Shown one piece after another: positions 16,163 to 25,834 of a stretch of DNA of 64,000 nt (position 1 is its first letter; each line of letters begins with the position of its first letter). Made by a program: the position numbers and the translations under genes. Source of the stretch: Cryobacterium arcticum (GTDB lineage Bacteria; Actinomycetota; Actinomycetes; Actinomycetales; Microbacteriaceae); the NCBI RefSeq assembly GCF_001679725.1, contig NZ_CP016282.1:248001-312000 (forward strand), in the 5' to 3' direction. A model generated the notes under the pieces. The model saw nothing but the letters and a program-made list of their open reading frames with translations, was not told the DNA's origin and made no database searches.

Positions 16163-17368
16163 GTGAGAGACCTCCGCGTCGTACCCGTCGGCGACCCGCT
16201 GCGCTTTCTGGCCGAGTTGCGCCTGGCGCTCGCGAACGACGGCCCGGCGCTGCTGCCGGTGCCCGCTGAGCCCGGCGCGGTGGCGAGCCGCGGCGACCTG
16301 GGCCGCGTGCCGCGGAACGTGTCCGTGGTGATCGAGACCTCGGGGTCGACAGGGCGGCCGAAACGGGTCATGCTCAGCACTGACGCGCTCCTGGCCTCCG
16401 CGGCGGCATCGGGGGTGCACCTGGGCGGCGACGGCCAGTGGCTGCTGGCCCTGCCGGCGCACTACATCGCCGGGGTGCAGGTGCTCGTTCGGTCCATCGC
16501 CGCCGGAACCGAACCCGTACTGCTGCCCCCGGGCCACTTCGACCCCGCCGTCTTCGCCGCCCACGCCGGCCGGCTCACCGAGCCGCTGCGGTTCACCTCG
16601 CTGGTGCCCGTGCAGCTGGCCCGGTTGCTGGGTGCCGCGCCGGGCGACCCGGCGCTGCTGACCGTGCTGCGCCGGTTCACCGGCATCCTCGTGGGCGGCC
16701 AAGCGGTGTCGGCCGAGCTGATCGGCCGGGCCGAGGCCCTCGGGGTGCGGGTGGTGCGCACCTACGGCTCGTCCGAGACCGCCGGCGGCTGCGTGTACGA
16801 CGGGGCGCCGATCGGCAACGCCGTGGTGCGCACCGTCGACGGGCAGCTGGAGATCAGCGGCTCGATGCTCGCGGAAGGCTACCTGGCCGACGAAGACCTC
16901 ACCGGGGAGCGCTTCGTGGAACACGACGGGGTGCGCTGGTACCGCACCGGCGACCTGGGCGCGGTCACCCCGGACGGCACCGTGAGCGTGACCGGCCGGG
17001 CCGACAACGTGATCATCTCCGGCGGAGAGAAGGTGTCTCTCGACGCCGTCGAACGCCTGGTGCGCACCCTGCCGGGCCTCACCGACGCCTGCGTGGTGCG
17101 TGCAGCGGATGCGGTGTGGGGCGAGGTGCCGGTCGTCGTGGTGGCCGCCGGGCTGCCGGCTGCCGCCGTGAACGCTGCCGTCGTGCCGGAGCTCGAGACC
17201 GTGCGGGGCGCCGTGGCCGCGGCACTCGGCCCGGCGGCCCGACCGGCGCGCCTCGTGACGGTGCCGGCCCTTCCCCTGCTCGCCTCCGGAAAGCCCGACC
17301 GCCGGGCGTTGCAGGCACGCGTGGGAGCCGCCGCGCTGGACTCCGGGCAGGCTCCGACGGCGGACTGA
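16163..17368 (+). CDS. menE: o-Succinylbenzoate-CoA ligase
   Basis: 401 aa, ANL adenylating enzyme. It activates o-succinylbenzoate with ATP and CoA, feeding MenB. Motifs: ETSGSTGRPKRVML (phosphate loop), TYGSSETAGG, WYRTGDLG, and GRADNVIISGGEKVSLDAVE (hinge); the C-terminal lysine is in LPLLASGKPDRRA. Shorter than many MenE proteins (about 450-500 aa) but all core motifs are present. GTG start without an evident ribosome site; the exact start is less certain. Confidence 0.92.
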   Translation: MRDLRVVPVGDPLRFLAELRLALANDGPALLPVPAEPGAVASRGDLGRVPRNVSVVIETSGSTGRPKRVMLSTDALLASAAASGVHLGGDGQWLLALPAHYIAGVQVLVRSIAAGTEPVLLPPGHFDPAVFAAHAGRLTEPLRFTSLVPVQLARLLGAAPGDPALLTVLRRFTGILVGGQAVSAELIGRAEALGVRVVRTYGSSETAGGCVYDGAPIGNAVVRTVDGQLEISGSMLAEGYLADEDLTGERFVEHDGVRWYRTGDLGAVTPDGTVSVTGRADNVIISGGEKVSLDAVERLVRTLPGLTDACVVRAADAVWGEVPVVVVAAGLPAAAVNAAVVPELETVRGAVAAALGPAARPARLVTVPALPLLASGKPDRRALQARVGAAALDSGQAPTAD

Positions 17369-17401
17369 GTCGCTCGCAGCCGGGGCCACTAACATGAGTG
17401 C

Positions 17402-18427
17402 GTGGCAAACGGAGCTCGGCCCTCGCGGCCCAACCAGCAGAAATCATCCCAGCCGTCGCGGCCGGCCGCGAACCGGCCGAAGAACCCGGCCAAGTCGGGC
17501 AACCCGGCTCGGAAGAGCGGTGTCGTGACCGGTGCCGTGCGCACCGGCCCGGCCACGGCCGGCGACTGGATCTCCGGCGCTCGCCTGCGCACCCTGCCCC
17601 TGGCCATCGCCCCCGTGGCGCTGGGCACCGGCGCGGCCGTCGTGGCCGCCGGCAACGGCGAGTTCCACTGGGTGCGGGCCCTGCTCGCCCTGGTGGTGGC
17701 GGTGTGCCTGCAGATCGGCGTGAACTACGCGAACGACTACTCCGACGGTATCCGCGGCACCGACAACCACCGGGTCGGCCCGGCCCGGCTCACCGGCGGG
17801 GGAGCGGCCAAACCGCGCACCGTGCTCACCGTGGCCCTGGTCTTCTTCGGCCTGGCCGCCGTGGCCGGCCTCGTGCTCGTGATCGTGAGCCAGTACTGGT
17901 GGCTGCTGGCCGTGGGTGCGGCCGCGATCGTGGCGGCATGGTTCTACACCGGCGGCAAGAAGCCCTACGGGTACCTGGGCCTGGGCGAACTGTTCGTCTT
18001 CGTATTCTTCGGCCTCGTGGCCACCACCGGGACCACCTACGTGCAGGTGGGCACCGTCAACCTGGAGAGCTGGCTGAGCGCCGTCGCAATCGGGCTGATC
18101 GCCTGCGCTGTGCTGATGGTCAACAACCTGCGCGACATCAAGCCCGACAAGGTGGCCGGCAAAGGCACCCTCGCCGTGTGGATCGGCGCGAAGGCGTCTC
18201 GCGTGGTGTTCTGCGTGTTCCTGCTGGTGCCGTTCGCCATCGCCGGGTTCTTCGCCCTGTTCTACCCGCTGGCCTGGTACACCTTCTTCGTGCTGCTGCT
18301 GGCCCTGCCGGCCGCCCTCATCGTGGCCACGGCCACCACCGCGAAGGAACTGATCCTGGCGCTCAAGCTCACCAGCCTGGCCGCGCTGCTCTACGGCATC
18401 CTGCTCGGGCTGGCCTTCGCGCTCTAA
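17402..18427 (+). CDS. menA: 1,4-Dihydroxy-2-naphthoate polyprenyltransferase
   Basis: 341 aa, UbiA family membrane enzyme with about eight helices that attaches the polyprenyl tail to DHNA. The two Asp-rich motifs are NYANDYSDGIRGTD and NNLRDIKPDK. The N-terminal ~50 residues are basic and Pro/Asn/Ser-rich (RPAANRPKNPAKSGNPARKS), which most MenA proteins lack; this would be a cytoplasmic tail. TAACAT at 17390-17395 ends 6 nt before the GTG start, supporting that start and thus the long tail. Other in-frame starts further in are possible. Confidence 0.92.
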   Translation: MANGARPSRPNQQKSSQPSRPAANRPKNPAKSGNPARKSGVVTGAVRTGPATAGDWISGARLRTLPLAIAPVALGTGAAVVAAGNGEFHWVRALLALVVAVCLQIGVNYANDYSDGIRGTDNHRVGPARLTGGGAAKPRTVLTVALVFFGLAAVAGLVLVIVSQYWWLLAVGAAAIVAAWFYTGGKKPYGYLGLGELFVFVFFGLVATTGTTYVQVGTVNLESWLSAVAIGLIACAVLMVNNLRDIKPDKVAGKGTLAVWIGAKASRVVFCVFLLVPFAIAGFFALFYPLAWYTFFVLLLALPAALIVATATTAKELILALKLTSLAALLYGILLGLAFAL

Positions 18428-18484
18428 CGGCCTCTGATCAGCCCAGCTAGTCCCTTGTCCGCTTCGGGAACAGTTGAGTTGGGG

Positions 18485-21400
18485 TCAGAGTAGGGCGTCG
18501 GTGAGGTGGTTCGGGGTGCCGAACCGGTGCGCCGTGATGCTCACAGCCTGCTCGCGCAGGAACGGGAGCAGCTCCACCCGGCCCGCCTCGGTGACCGGCT
18601 GAGCCCAGACCGCCAGGTCGGGCCGGCCGCCGGTGACCTCCACCAGCGCGCCGTGCACCGCCGAGCCCGCCGGGGCGCCGAGCAGCCGGAGCCGCCCGCC
18701 GCCGCGCTGGCCCGCTCCGGCCAGCCAGGCGTCGTCGTCTTCCACCGTGAGCGGTGCGCTGAGGGCCGGCGCGAGAGCATCCGTCAGCGCTGACGGCAGG
18801 GCCAGGGCCGTCGACACCGTCACGGGCGCGCCGGTGAGCGAGGCCGCGGCCACAACCCGCACCAGCGACACCAGAGGTTCGCCGGCGGCCAGGCGGATGG
18901 CGACGGGGGCCGCCGGCGTCCGGTACCGGAACACGTTGCGTTCGGCGGCGAGACCCGACACGTCGGCCGCCCCGCCGAAGCGCTCTGCCCAGGCCAGGGC
19001 GTCGCTCCGCAGCGCGCGGTGCAGCAGCTCGGCGTCGGCAGTGCTCAGCCCAGGCGTCGCCGCCGCGAGGACGGCCTCGACGACCGGATGCGTGACGGCC
19101 GCGCCGGCGGTGGCCGGGACGCGGGTCCACGAGCCCAGGCCGACGAGGTAGTTCGGTCCTCCCGCCTTGGTGCCAGGGCCCACGGCCGACTTCTTCCAGC
19201 CGCCGAACGGCTGCCGGCGCACGATGGCCCCGGTGGTGCCGCGGTTCACGTAGAGGTTGCCGGCCTGGATGCTGTTCAGCCAGGTGCCGATCTCGGCCGG
19301 GTCGAGGGCGTGCAGGCCGGTGGTGAGGCCGTAGTCGACCGCGTTGGCCAGGTCGATCGCCTCCTCGAGGGTGGCCGCGGTCATGATGCCCAGGACCGGG
19401 CCGAAGTACTCGGTGAGGTGGAAGGCCGACCCGGCCTGCACGCCGTCGCGCAGGCCCGGGCTCCACAGCCGGCCGGAATCATCGAGCCGGCGCGGCTCGA
19501 GCAGCCAGCTCTCCCCGGCGCCCAACACGGTGAGCCCGTCGAGCAGCTTGCCCGTTGCGGGTTCGATCACCGGGCCCATCTGGGTGGCCGGGTTCTCCGG
19601 GTAGCCCACGGTGAGCGAGGCGACCGCATCCTGCAGCTGGGTGCGGAACCGGCGCGACGTGGCGACGGAGCCCACCAGGATGACAAGGGATGCGGCCGAG
19701 CACTTCTGGCCGGCGTGCCCGAATGCCGAGGAGACGACGTCCTTGACGGCCAGGTCGAGGTCGGCGCTCGGCGTGACGATGATCGCGTTCTTGCCGCTGG
19801 TCTCGGCCAGCAGCGGCAGGTCGGGGCGGAAGCTGCGGAACAGCTCGGCGGTCTCGTAGGCGCCGGTGAGGATCACCCGGTCGACCGTGGGGTGCGCGAT
19901 CAGATGTGCGCCCAGGCTGTCTTCGGGTACCTGGACCAGGCGCAGCACGTCTCGCGGCACGCCGGCCTGCCAGAGGATGTCGGCGATCACGGCACCGCAG
20001 CGTTCGGCCGGCCCGGCGGGCTTGAGCACCACGGCGGAGCCTGACGCCAGGGCGGCGAGCACCGACCCGGCCGGGATGGCGACGGGGAAGTTCCACGGCG
20101 GGGTGACCAGGGTGATCGACGCGGGTGTGAACCGGGCACCGTCGACCTCCTCGAGCTCCCGGGCGAGGCCAGCGTAGTAGTGCGCGAAGTCGACGGCCTC
20201 CGACACCTCGGGGTCGGCTTGGTCGATGGTCTTGCCGGCCTCGGCCGCCATCACCTCGAGCAGGTCGCCACGGCGGGCCTCGAGGGCCTCGCCGGCGCGG
20301 TGCAGCACGGCTGCCCGGCCGGAGGCACCGAGCGCGGCCCAACCGGACGCGGCGGCGGCGGTATCGGCGAGCACGGCATCCAGGGCCGCCGCATCCGTCA
20401 CCCGGGCCGCCTCGATGGTGTCGACGCCCAGGCTGGAGCCGGGCACGCGGCCGAGGATCTGCAGCGCCCAGTCGCGGTTGGCGGCCACGGAAGGATCGGT
20501 GTCTGCGGTGTTCTCGAAGGCGTCCGCTGACGGCGCCGGCACGGCTGCGTAGCGGTCGACGACCCGGTGCGGCGCGGGCACGGCCGTGTCGAGCGCGTCC
20601 AGGGATGCCAGGAAACGCGCCTGTTCGCGGGCGAACAGCGCCTCGTTGTCGTGCAGTTCGAACACGGCCGACATGAAGTTGTCGCTGGACGCGCCCTCCT
20701 CGAGCCGGCGGATCAGGTAGGCGATGGCCACGTCGAACTCGGCGGGCGAGACCACCGGCGTGTAGAGCAGCAGGCTGCCGACGTCGCGGCGCACGGCCTC
20801 GGCCTGTCCCTGCGCCATGCCGAGCAGCATCTCGTATTCGATGCCGTCACGCACTCCGCGCTGACCGGCCAGCAGCCAGGACCAGGCGATGTCGAAGAGG
20901 TTGTGGCCGGCCACGCCCAGGCGCACATTGCGGATACGGTCGGGGGTGAGCGCGTAGTCCACGACCCGCTTGTAGTTGGTGTCCGATTCCTGCTTGGTGT
21001 GCCAGGTGGCCAGAGGCCAGCCGTGCACCTCCGCCTCCACCTGCTCCATCGGCAGGTTGGCGCCCTTGACCAGGCGCACCTTGATACCGGCGCCGCCGCG
21101 GGCCCGGCGGGCCGCCGCCCACTCCTGCAGCCGGATCATGGCCCCGAGGGCGTCGGGCAGGTAGGCCTGCAGCACGATGCCGGCCTCCAGCGAGGCGAAT
21201 TCGGGCCGGTCGAGCAGTTCGGTGAAGACCGCGATGGTGAGGTCGAGGTCCTTGTACTCCTCCATGTCGAGGTTGATGAACTTGGGCCGCGGGGCCGCTG
21301 CCGCGCGGGCGAAGAGCGGCTTCAGGTGCTCCACGATGCCGGCCACGGCGGCGTCGAACGCCCAGTGGCTGTGCGGCGCGACGGTGGAGGAGACCTTGAT

Positions 21401-22003
21401 CGACACGTAGTCCACGTCGTCGCGGGCCAGCAGCCGGTGCGTGCCGGCCAGGCGGCGGGCGGCCTCGCCCTCACCGAGCACGGCCTCGCCGAGCAGGTTG
21501 ACGTTGAGCCGGATGCCCTCGCCGCGGATCTTGGCGATGGCCGGGCCGAGCCTGGCATCCGTGGCATCGATGATGAGGTGGCCCACCATGTGGCGCAGTA
21601 CCCGCCGCGCGATCGGCACGACGACCCCGGGCAGCAGCGGTGCCGTCAAGCCGCCGAGCCGCACGGCGGCGCGCATCGGCGCGGGCAGGAAGGCGGGCAC
21701 GTCTGGTGCGATCCGGGCCAGCGTGCGCGCGGCGACCCGCAGGTCTTCGGGGCGCACGACTCCGTCGACGAAGCCGACCGTGAAGGCGAGGCCTTGGGGA
21801 TCGCGCAGCACCCCGGCGAGCTGCGCGGCCGATCCGTCCACCGGGAACCCGGACGCCTCGGCCAGCCAGCGGCGCACGAGCGCGATCGTCTCGGCGGCGA
21901 ACAGGCCGGACGGGGTGCCGGTCGTCTGCTCGCCGTGCGGCCGGGGTGCGAGGTCGGTCATGGTGCTCCAGAGGGTCGGCCGCGGCGGGGGAGTGCGCGG
22001 CAT
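18485..22003 (-). CDS. putA: Bifunctional proline dehydrogenase / L-glutamate-gamma-semialdehyde dehydrogenase
   Basis: About 1172 aa. The N-terminal FAD-binding proline dehydrogenase barrel (residues ~60-470; IKVRLVKGANLPMEQVE) is followed by the NAD-dependent aldehyde dehydrogenase (~510-1000), with ETSGKNAII and the catalytic cysteine C768 in GHAGQKCSAAS. It oxidises proline to glutamate. No ribbon-helix-helix DNA-binding domain is present, so it is not the autoregulatory PutA of enterobacteria. The C-terminal ~170 residues are poorly conserved ALDH-like sequence. GATACT (plus 22010-22015) ends 6 nt before ATG 22003, suggesting a leaderless start; ATG 21961 with GGAG is an alternative. It diverges from a LysR gene that probably regulates it. 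Confidence 0.93.
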   Translation of the reverse strand: MPRTPPPRPTLWSTMTDLAPRPHGEQTTGTPSGLFAAETIALVRRWLAEASGFPVDGSAAQLAGVLRDPQGLAFTVGFVDGVVRPEDLRVAARTLARIAPDVPAFLPAPMRAAVRLGGLTAPLLPGVVVPIARRVLRHMVGHLIIDATDARLGPAIAKIRGEGIRLNVNLLGEAVLGEGEAARRLAGTHRLLARDDVDYVSIKVSSTVAPHSHWAFDAAVAGIVEHLKPLFARAAAAPRPKFINLDMEEYKDLDLTIAVFTELLDRPEFASLEAGIVLQAYLPDALGAMIRLQEWAAARRARGGAGIKVRLVKGANLPMEQVEAEVHGWPLATWHTKQESDTNYKRVVDYALTPDRIRNVRLGVAGHNLFDIAWSWLLAGQRGVRDGIEYEMLLGMAQGQAEAVRRDVGSLLLYTPVVSPAEFDVAIAYLIRRLEEGASSDNFMSAVFELHDNEALFAREQARFLASLDALDTAVPAPHRVVDRYAAVPAPSADAFENTADTDPSVAANRDWALQILGRVPGSSLGVDTIEAARVTDAAALDAVLADTAAAASGWAALGASGRAAVLHRAGEALEARRGDLLEVMAAEAGKTIDQADPEVSEAVDFAHYYAGLARELEEVDGARFTPASITLVTPPWNFPVAIPAGSVLAALASGSAVVLKPAGPAERCGAVIADILWQAGVPRDVLRLVQVPEDSLGAHLIAHPTVDRVILTGAYETAELFRSFRPDLPLLAETSGKNAIIVTPSADLDLAVKDVVSSAFGHAGQKCSAASLVILVGSVATSRRFRTQLQDAVASLTVGYPENPATQMGPVIEPATGKLLDGLTVLGAGESWLLEPRRLDDSGRLWSPGLRDGVQAGSAFHLTEYFGPVLGIMTAATLEEAIDLANAVDYGLTTGLHALDPAEIGTWLNSIQAGNLYVNRGTTGAIVRRQPFGGWKKSAVGPGTKAGGPNYLVGLGSWTRVPATAGAAVTHPVVEAVLAAATPGLSTADAELLHRALRSDALAWAERFGGAADVSGLAAERNVFRYRTPAAPVAIRLAAGEPLVSLVRVVAAASLTGAPVTVSTALALPSALTDALAPALSAPLTVEDDDAWLAGAGQRGGGRLRLLGAPAGSAVHGALVEVTGGRPDLAVWAQPVTEAGRVELLPFLREQAVSITAHRFGTPNHLTDALL

Positions 22004-22092
22004 CCACTCAGTATCTGCAGCCGAACGCTTTAGAAGAAGTAGCGAATACTGATTGATAAGATTCAGCTCAGCTGATGCTTTGGAGGCCCCTG

Positions 22093-23022
22093 ATGCTCGA
22101 TGTGCGCCGCCTGATCCTGCTCCGCGAGCTGTCCATCCGCGGCACCATCGCCGCCGTCGCCGAGGCTATGCTGCTCAGCCCGTCCGCCGTGTCGCAGCAG
22201 CTCAGCCAGCTGGAGAAGGAGGCCGGGGCGCAGCTCACCCGCAAGGCCGGGCGCCGCCTGCGGCTCACCCCGCAGGGCGAGCTGCTGGTGGCATCAGCCG
22301 GCGAGGTGCTCGACACCCTGGAGCGGGCCGAGGCGGCGCTGCGCACCTCGCACACGACCGTGCGGGGAACCGTTCGGGTGGCGGTCTTCCAGTCCGCGGC
22401 GCTGGCGCTCATGCCTACGGCCCTGGCGATGATGACCCGGCAGCACCCCGATGTGCGCGTGGAGATGGTGCAGCGGGAACCCGAGCAGGCCCTGCACGAG
22501 ACCTGGGCCCGCGACTTCGACCTGGTCATCGCCGAGCAGTACCCCGCGCACTCGACGCCGTGGCTGCCGGGCCTGCACCGGCGCGAGCTGACGACCGACG
22601 CCATCCACCTGGCGCTGCCGGCCACGGATGCCGCGCTCTGGCCCGTCGGCACGCTCGCCGAGGCGGGCCGGCTGCCGTGGGTGATGGAACCGCGCGGCAC
22701 GGCCTCCCGGCACTTCGCCGAGCAGCTCTGCCGCAGCGCCGGTTTCGAGCCCGACGTGCGCTTCGAGACCGCCGACCTGCAGGCGCAGATCCGGTTGATC
22801 GAGTCGGGCAACGCGGTGGGCCTGATGCCCGACCTGGTCTGGACCGGGCGCAGCAACACCTGCCGGCTCGAGCCGCTGCCCGGCGACCCGCGCCGCACGA
22901 TCTTCACGGCCCAACGCGAGGCCGGGTTGGAGGCGCCGGCGCTGCGGGCGTTCCGGGAGATGCTGGCGGGCGCGGCCGAACTGCAGGCCCATAGCGGGCG
23001 GGAAGACCCGGCCGGGGCTTAG
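22093..23022 (+). CDS. LysR-family transcriptional regulator
   Basis: 309 aa. Winged helix-turn-helix at residues ~1-60 (TIAAVAEAMLLSPSAVSQQL), then the two-lobed effector domain (GTVRVAVFQSAALALM onward). It is divergent from putA with a short shared promoter region, the usual layout for a LysR protein controlling its neighbour, so proline or another amino acid is a likely effector (inferred). ATG 22093 has TTGGAGG 6 nt upstream; an upstream ATG at 22075 lacks one. The stop overlaps the stop of the convergent DUF4229 gene by 4 nt. Confidence 0.9.
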   Translation: MLDVRRLILLRELSIRGTIAAVAEAMLLSPSAVSQQLSQLEKEAGAQLTRKAGRRLRLTPQGELLVASAGEVLDTLERAEAALRTSHTTVRGTVRVAVFQSAALALMPTALAMMTRQHPDVRVEMVQREPEQALHETWARDFDLVIAEQYPAHSTPWLPGLHRRELTTDAIHLALPATDAALWPVGTLAEAGRLPWVMEPRGTASRHFAEQLCRSAGFEPDVRFETADLQAQIRLIESGNAVGLMPDLVWTGRSNTCRLEPLPGDPRRTIFTAQREAGLEAPALRAFREMLAGAAELQAHSGREDPAGA

Positions 23023-23369
23023 GCCAGGTTGGAGCGCTGGTCGTTGGGCGGCTGGTCCGTGAGCTCCTGCTCGGCTCGCGCCTGCTGCTCGCGTTCCTGC
23101 TCGGATTCGGCCCGGTCGACCGCGGCATCCTCGGACTCGGCGTCGGGGTGCACGGGTTCCTTCGCGCGGTGCCGCACCTCATAGAGGTCGCGGGAGACGC
23201 TGTTTCGCGGGTTGCGCAGGAAGATGTACGACAGGCAGAGGCCGATGATGGCGGCCAGAACGGCGGCCAGCCAACCCTCGAGTCCCAGCACGAGCAGGAT
23301 CACGAACGGCACCGCGAACATCAGGACGCGGAGCACGGTGAACACCAACCACGCTGGAACAGCTTTCAT
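23019..23369 (-). CDS. DUF4229 membrane protein
   Basis: 116 aa. Two membrane helices (residues ~7-28 and ~32-50), a basic stretch (FLRNPRNSVSRDLYEVRHRA), then a charged Glu/Gln-rich cytoplasmic tail that is probably coiled (RAESEQEREQQARAEQEL). Matches the actinobacterial DUF4229 family, unknown function, often near menaquinone genes as here (menA, menD). On the minus strand TAAGCT (plus 23376-23381) ends 6 nt before the ATG, suggesting a leaderless mRNA. Confidence 0.82.
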   Translation of the reverse strand: MKAVPAWLVFTVLRVLMFAVPFVILLVLGLEGWLAAVLAAIIGLCLSYIFLRNPRNSVSRDLYEVRHRAKEPVHPDAESEDAAVDRAESEQEREQQARAEQELTDQPPNDQRSNLA

Positions 23370-23439
23370 GAATCCAGCTTAGAACGTGCTCCTGACCGGC
23401 ACTCACCGATCTCTCGGGCGACCGGCCTACAATTGGGGC

Positions 23440-23877
23440 ATGTTCCGCCTGTTGTTCGGCCTCGGAGTCGTCGTCGTCATTCTCACCATCTATGCGCTGG
23501 TGGATTGCGCGGTGTTCGACCGCAATCGCATACGCGGTCTTCCACGCTGGGTGTGGGTCTTCGTCATAGTCCTCATCCCGGTGATCGGCGCCGTGCTGTG
23601 GCTGCTGATCGGCCGCGGACGCCGCAGCAGCGCCGCGGGCCCCGGCGCCCGGGTGACGCGCTCGATGGCTCCGGATGACGACCCCGACTTCCTGCGCGGC
23701 CTGGACCGCGCCAAGGACCAGGAACAGCGCATCCGCGACCTGGAGCAGGAACTCGCCGACTTCGACAAGATGGACCCGCCCGACGCCGGGCCGAGCTCGC
23801 ACCCCGGCACCGCTGGGGTCGACCCGAAGAACACCGACCCCGGTGACGGTGACCAGCCGGGCCGACGGGATGCCTGA
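23440..23877 (+). CDS. PLDc_N-domain membrane protein
   Basis: 145 aa. The N-terminal ~65 residues form the PLDc_N domain: helix 1 ([20 protein letters not shown]), a conserved charged loop ([15 protein letters not shown]), and helix 2 ([16 protein letters not shown]). The rest is a cytoplasmic tail with a short coiled segment ([20 protein letters not shown]). No phospholipase catalytic HKD motif is present. TACAAT at 23428-23433 ends 6 nt before the ATG. Overlaps the menD start by 8 nt, so it leads a menD transcript. Confidence 0.85.
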   Translation: MFRLLFGLGVVVVILTIYALVDCAVFDRNRIRGLPRWVWVFVIVLIPVIGAVLWLLIGRGRRSSAAGPGARVTRSMAPDDDPDFLRGLDRAKDQEQRIRDLEQELADFDKMDPPDAGPSSHPGTAGVDPKNTDPGDGDQPGRRDA

Positions 23878-25747
23878 GGCGGCAGCTCAGACCGGATCGA
23901 CACCCGAGGCGCCCGCCACCCTGCCGGGTGACGCCGCACCGCGTCTGGCGCCCGTCGCGCCCAGCGGCAGCCCGGCGACCGACTTCAGCGTGGCCCTGCT
24001 GGCCGAGTTCGTGCGCCTGGGCGTGAGCGATCTCGTGCTCAGCCCCGGATCGCGCTCGCAGGCCCTGGCCCTGGCTGCCGCAGAGTTCGAGCGGCTCGGC
24101 CTGCTGCGCCTGCACGTGCGCATCGACGAGCGCGGCGCCGGCTTCCTGGCGCTCGGGCTCGCGATCGAGAGCGGCCGCCCGGCGCTCGTGGTCTGCACCT
24201 CCGGCACCGCCGTGGCCAACCTGCACCCCGCCGTGCTCGAGGCGCACCACTCAATGGTGCCGATGATCCTGCTCACGGCGGACCGGCCCGCTGAGCTACG
24301 GGGCATCCGATCGAACCAGACCACCGTGCAGCCCGGCATCTTCGCGGGCGCCGTGCGGCTGAGCGACGACGTGGATGCCCCAGACGGCAGCGCCGGAGAG
24401 GCCGGTCTTGCCGTGCTCCTGGCCGGCCGGGCCTACCGGGCCTCCCTCGGCACCGGCACGCTCAATCCCGGTCCAGTGCACCTGAACCTGGCGTTCCGGG
24501 AACCACTGTCGGCCGCGGTCGACCTCGCGGTTGCCGGACCGGAGACTGACCTCGCCGGCGTCCTCGATGCCACCAGCCCCGCGGATGCCGGTGCGGGCAA
24601 CGCCGTCGACGGCATCGCCGACGAGGCCGACCCCGCCGCCCACGCTGGAACTCCAGGGGGCACCGGCGCAGTCATCGCCGCAGCCGTGCTGCTCGAAGCC
24701 GGGCCCCGCACGATTGTGGTCGCCGGCGCCGGCGCCGGTCCGGCGGCAGAGGAGCTCGCCCGCACGGCCGGTTGGCCGCTGGTGGCCGAGGTGTCCAGCG
24801 GCTCGCGGTTCGGGCCCAACCTCGTCGTGGCCTACCGGGAGCTGATCCGCGACGCCGATTTCGGCGGCCAGGTGCAGCGCGTGATCGTCTTCGGCCACCC
24901 CACCCTGAGCCGCGAGGTGCCGGCGCTCGTGCAGCGAGACGGGGTGGAGACCGTCGTCGTGGCTCCGGCTGGAGCCGAGTGGTACAACCCGGGCCACCGG
25001 GTGTCCGGCTTCGCCCGCACCGTCACCGCCTCCGCCGAGGCCATCACCGCCGCGGGAACCCGCGAAGCGCGCGCCTGGACGGGCCGCTGGGTGATGACGA
25101 GCCGGGCCATCCTGGCCGGCGACACACAGCTGGATACGCCCGCCTTCGGAACCCACGGCATGACCAAGGCCGAGTTCGCGGCGATGAAGGCCCCGGTGAC
25201 CCGGGCCATGCTCGCCGACGCGGTGTGGCGGGCCTCCTGGCCGCACGACCGGCTGGTGCTGGGCGCGTCCCGGCTGATCCGCGAACTGGACACCCGGGTC
25301 ACCGGCAAGAAGATCCCCGTGCACGCCAACCGCGGCCTGGCCGGCATCGACGGTACCGTCGCCACGGCCGTGGGTATCGCGCTGGCCAGCCAAGCGGGTG
25401 AGCATCCGCTTTCGAGCGGCACGACCCGGCTGCTGGTGGGCGATGTGACCCTGCTGCACGACGTCGGGTCGCTGCTCATCGCGCCAGGGGAGACACGCCC
25501 GCGGGTGCAGGTGGTCGTGGGCAACGACGGCGGCGGCACCATCTTCGACGGCCTCGAGGTGGCCGCAACAGCCAGCCCCACGGCCGTGGACCGGGTGCTC
25601 TTCACCCCGCAACAGGTGGACCTGGAGTCCCTGGCGGCCGCCTACGGCTGGGCCTACGTGCGCGCCGGCACCCGCAGCGCCCTGGAGACGGCCCTCACTG
25701 CGCCGGTCACGGGCCCCACCCTCGTCGAGGTCCCCCTCCAGCGCTAG
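23870..25747 (+). CDS. menD: 2-Succinyl-5-enolpyruvyl-6-hydroxy-3-cyclohexene-1-carboxylate synthase
   Basis: 625 aa, thiamine diphosphate enzyme joining isochorismate and 2-oxoglutarate. The N-terminal Pyr domain includes [16 protein letters not shown] and the ThDP-activating glutamate in IDERGAGF; the C-terminal PP domain holds the Mg/ThDP motif [13 protein letters not shown]. About 20-30 residues longer at the N-terminus and in a linker (~residues 225-265) than compact homologues. ATG 23870 is assumed; in-frame GTG codons at 23843 and 23849 are alternatives. The start lies inside the upstream PLDc_N gene. A hairpin terminator follows. Confidence 0.93.
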   Translation: MPEAAAQTGSTPEAPATLPGDAAPRLAPVAPSGSPATDFSVALLAEFVRLGVSDLVLSPGSRSQALALAAAEFERLGLLRLHVRIDERGAGFLALGLAIESGRPALVVCTSGTAVANLHPAVLEAHHSMVPMILLTADRPAELRGIRSNQTTVQPGIFAGAVRLSDDVDAPDGSAGEAGLAVLLAGRAYRASLGTGTLNPGPVHLNLAFREPLSAAVDLAVAGPETDLAGVLDATSPADAGAGNAVDGIADEADPAAHAGTPGGTGAVIAAAVLLEAGPRTIVVAGAGAGPAAEELARTAGWPLVAEVSSGSRFGPNLVVAYRELIRDADFGGQVQRVIVFGHPTLSREVPALVQRDGVETVVVAPAGAEWYNPGHRVSGFARTVTASAEAITAAGTREARAWTGRWVMTSRAILAGDTQLDTPAFGTHGMTKAEFAAMKAPVTRAMLADAVWRASWPHDRLVLGASRLIRELDTRVTGKKIPVHANRGLAGIDGTVATAVGIALASQAGEHPLSSGTTRLLVGDVTLLHDVGSLLIAPGETRPRVQVVVGNDGGGTIFDGLEVAATASPTAVDRVLFTPQQVDLESLAAAYGWAYVRAGTRSALETALTAPVTGPTLVEVPLQR

Positions 25748-25763
25748 CGCCCCCACCGCGAGC

Positions 25764-25816
25764 CGCGAGAAAAGCCCCGGAATTCGGGAGATTCCGGGGC
25801 TTGACTCACAGTTCGC
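25764..25816. repeat. Dispersed GCGAACTGTGAG inverted repeat, copy with a degenerate left arm
   Basis: The right arm GGGGCTTGACTCACAGTTCGC matches the two copies at 39.7 and 40.7 kb; the left arm keeps only GCGAGAAAAGCCCC. It lies between the convergent menD and SSS transporter genes and contains the terminator hairpin. Confidence 0.75.
25772..25802. terminator. Hairpin terminator between menD and the convergent transporter gene
   Basis: 12-bp perfect stem AAGCCCCGGAAT / ATTCCGGGGCTT with a 7-nt loop. A-rich on one side and T-rich on the other, so it can serve both converging transcripts. Confidence 0.85.
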
Positions 25817-25834
25817 GGGAGCGAAACAGGAGGG

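Noticed and set aside
14708..17395. 895-codon minus-strand open frame running through menB/menE
   Set aside because: Only its last 122 codons (start at 15076 with a ribosome site) look real; the rest is antisense to menB and menE.
23440..23877. Phospholipase D
   Set aside because: Only the PLDc_N membrane domain is present; the catalytic HKD motifs are missing.
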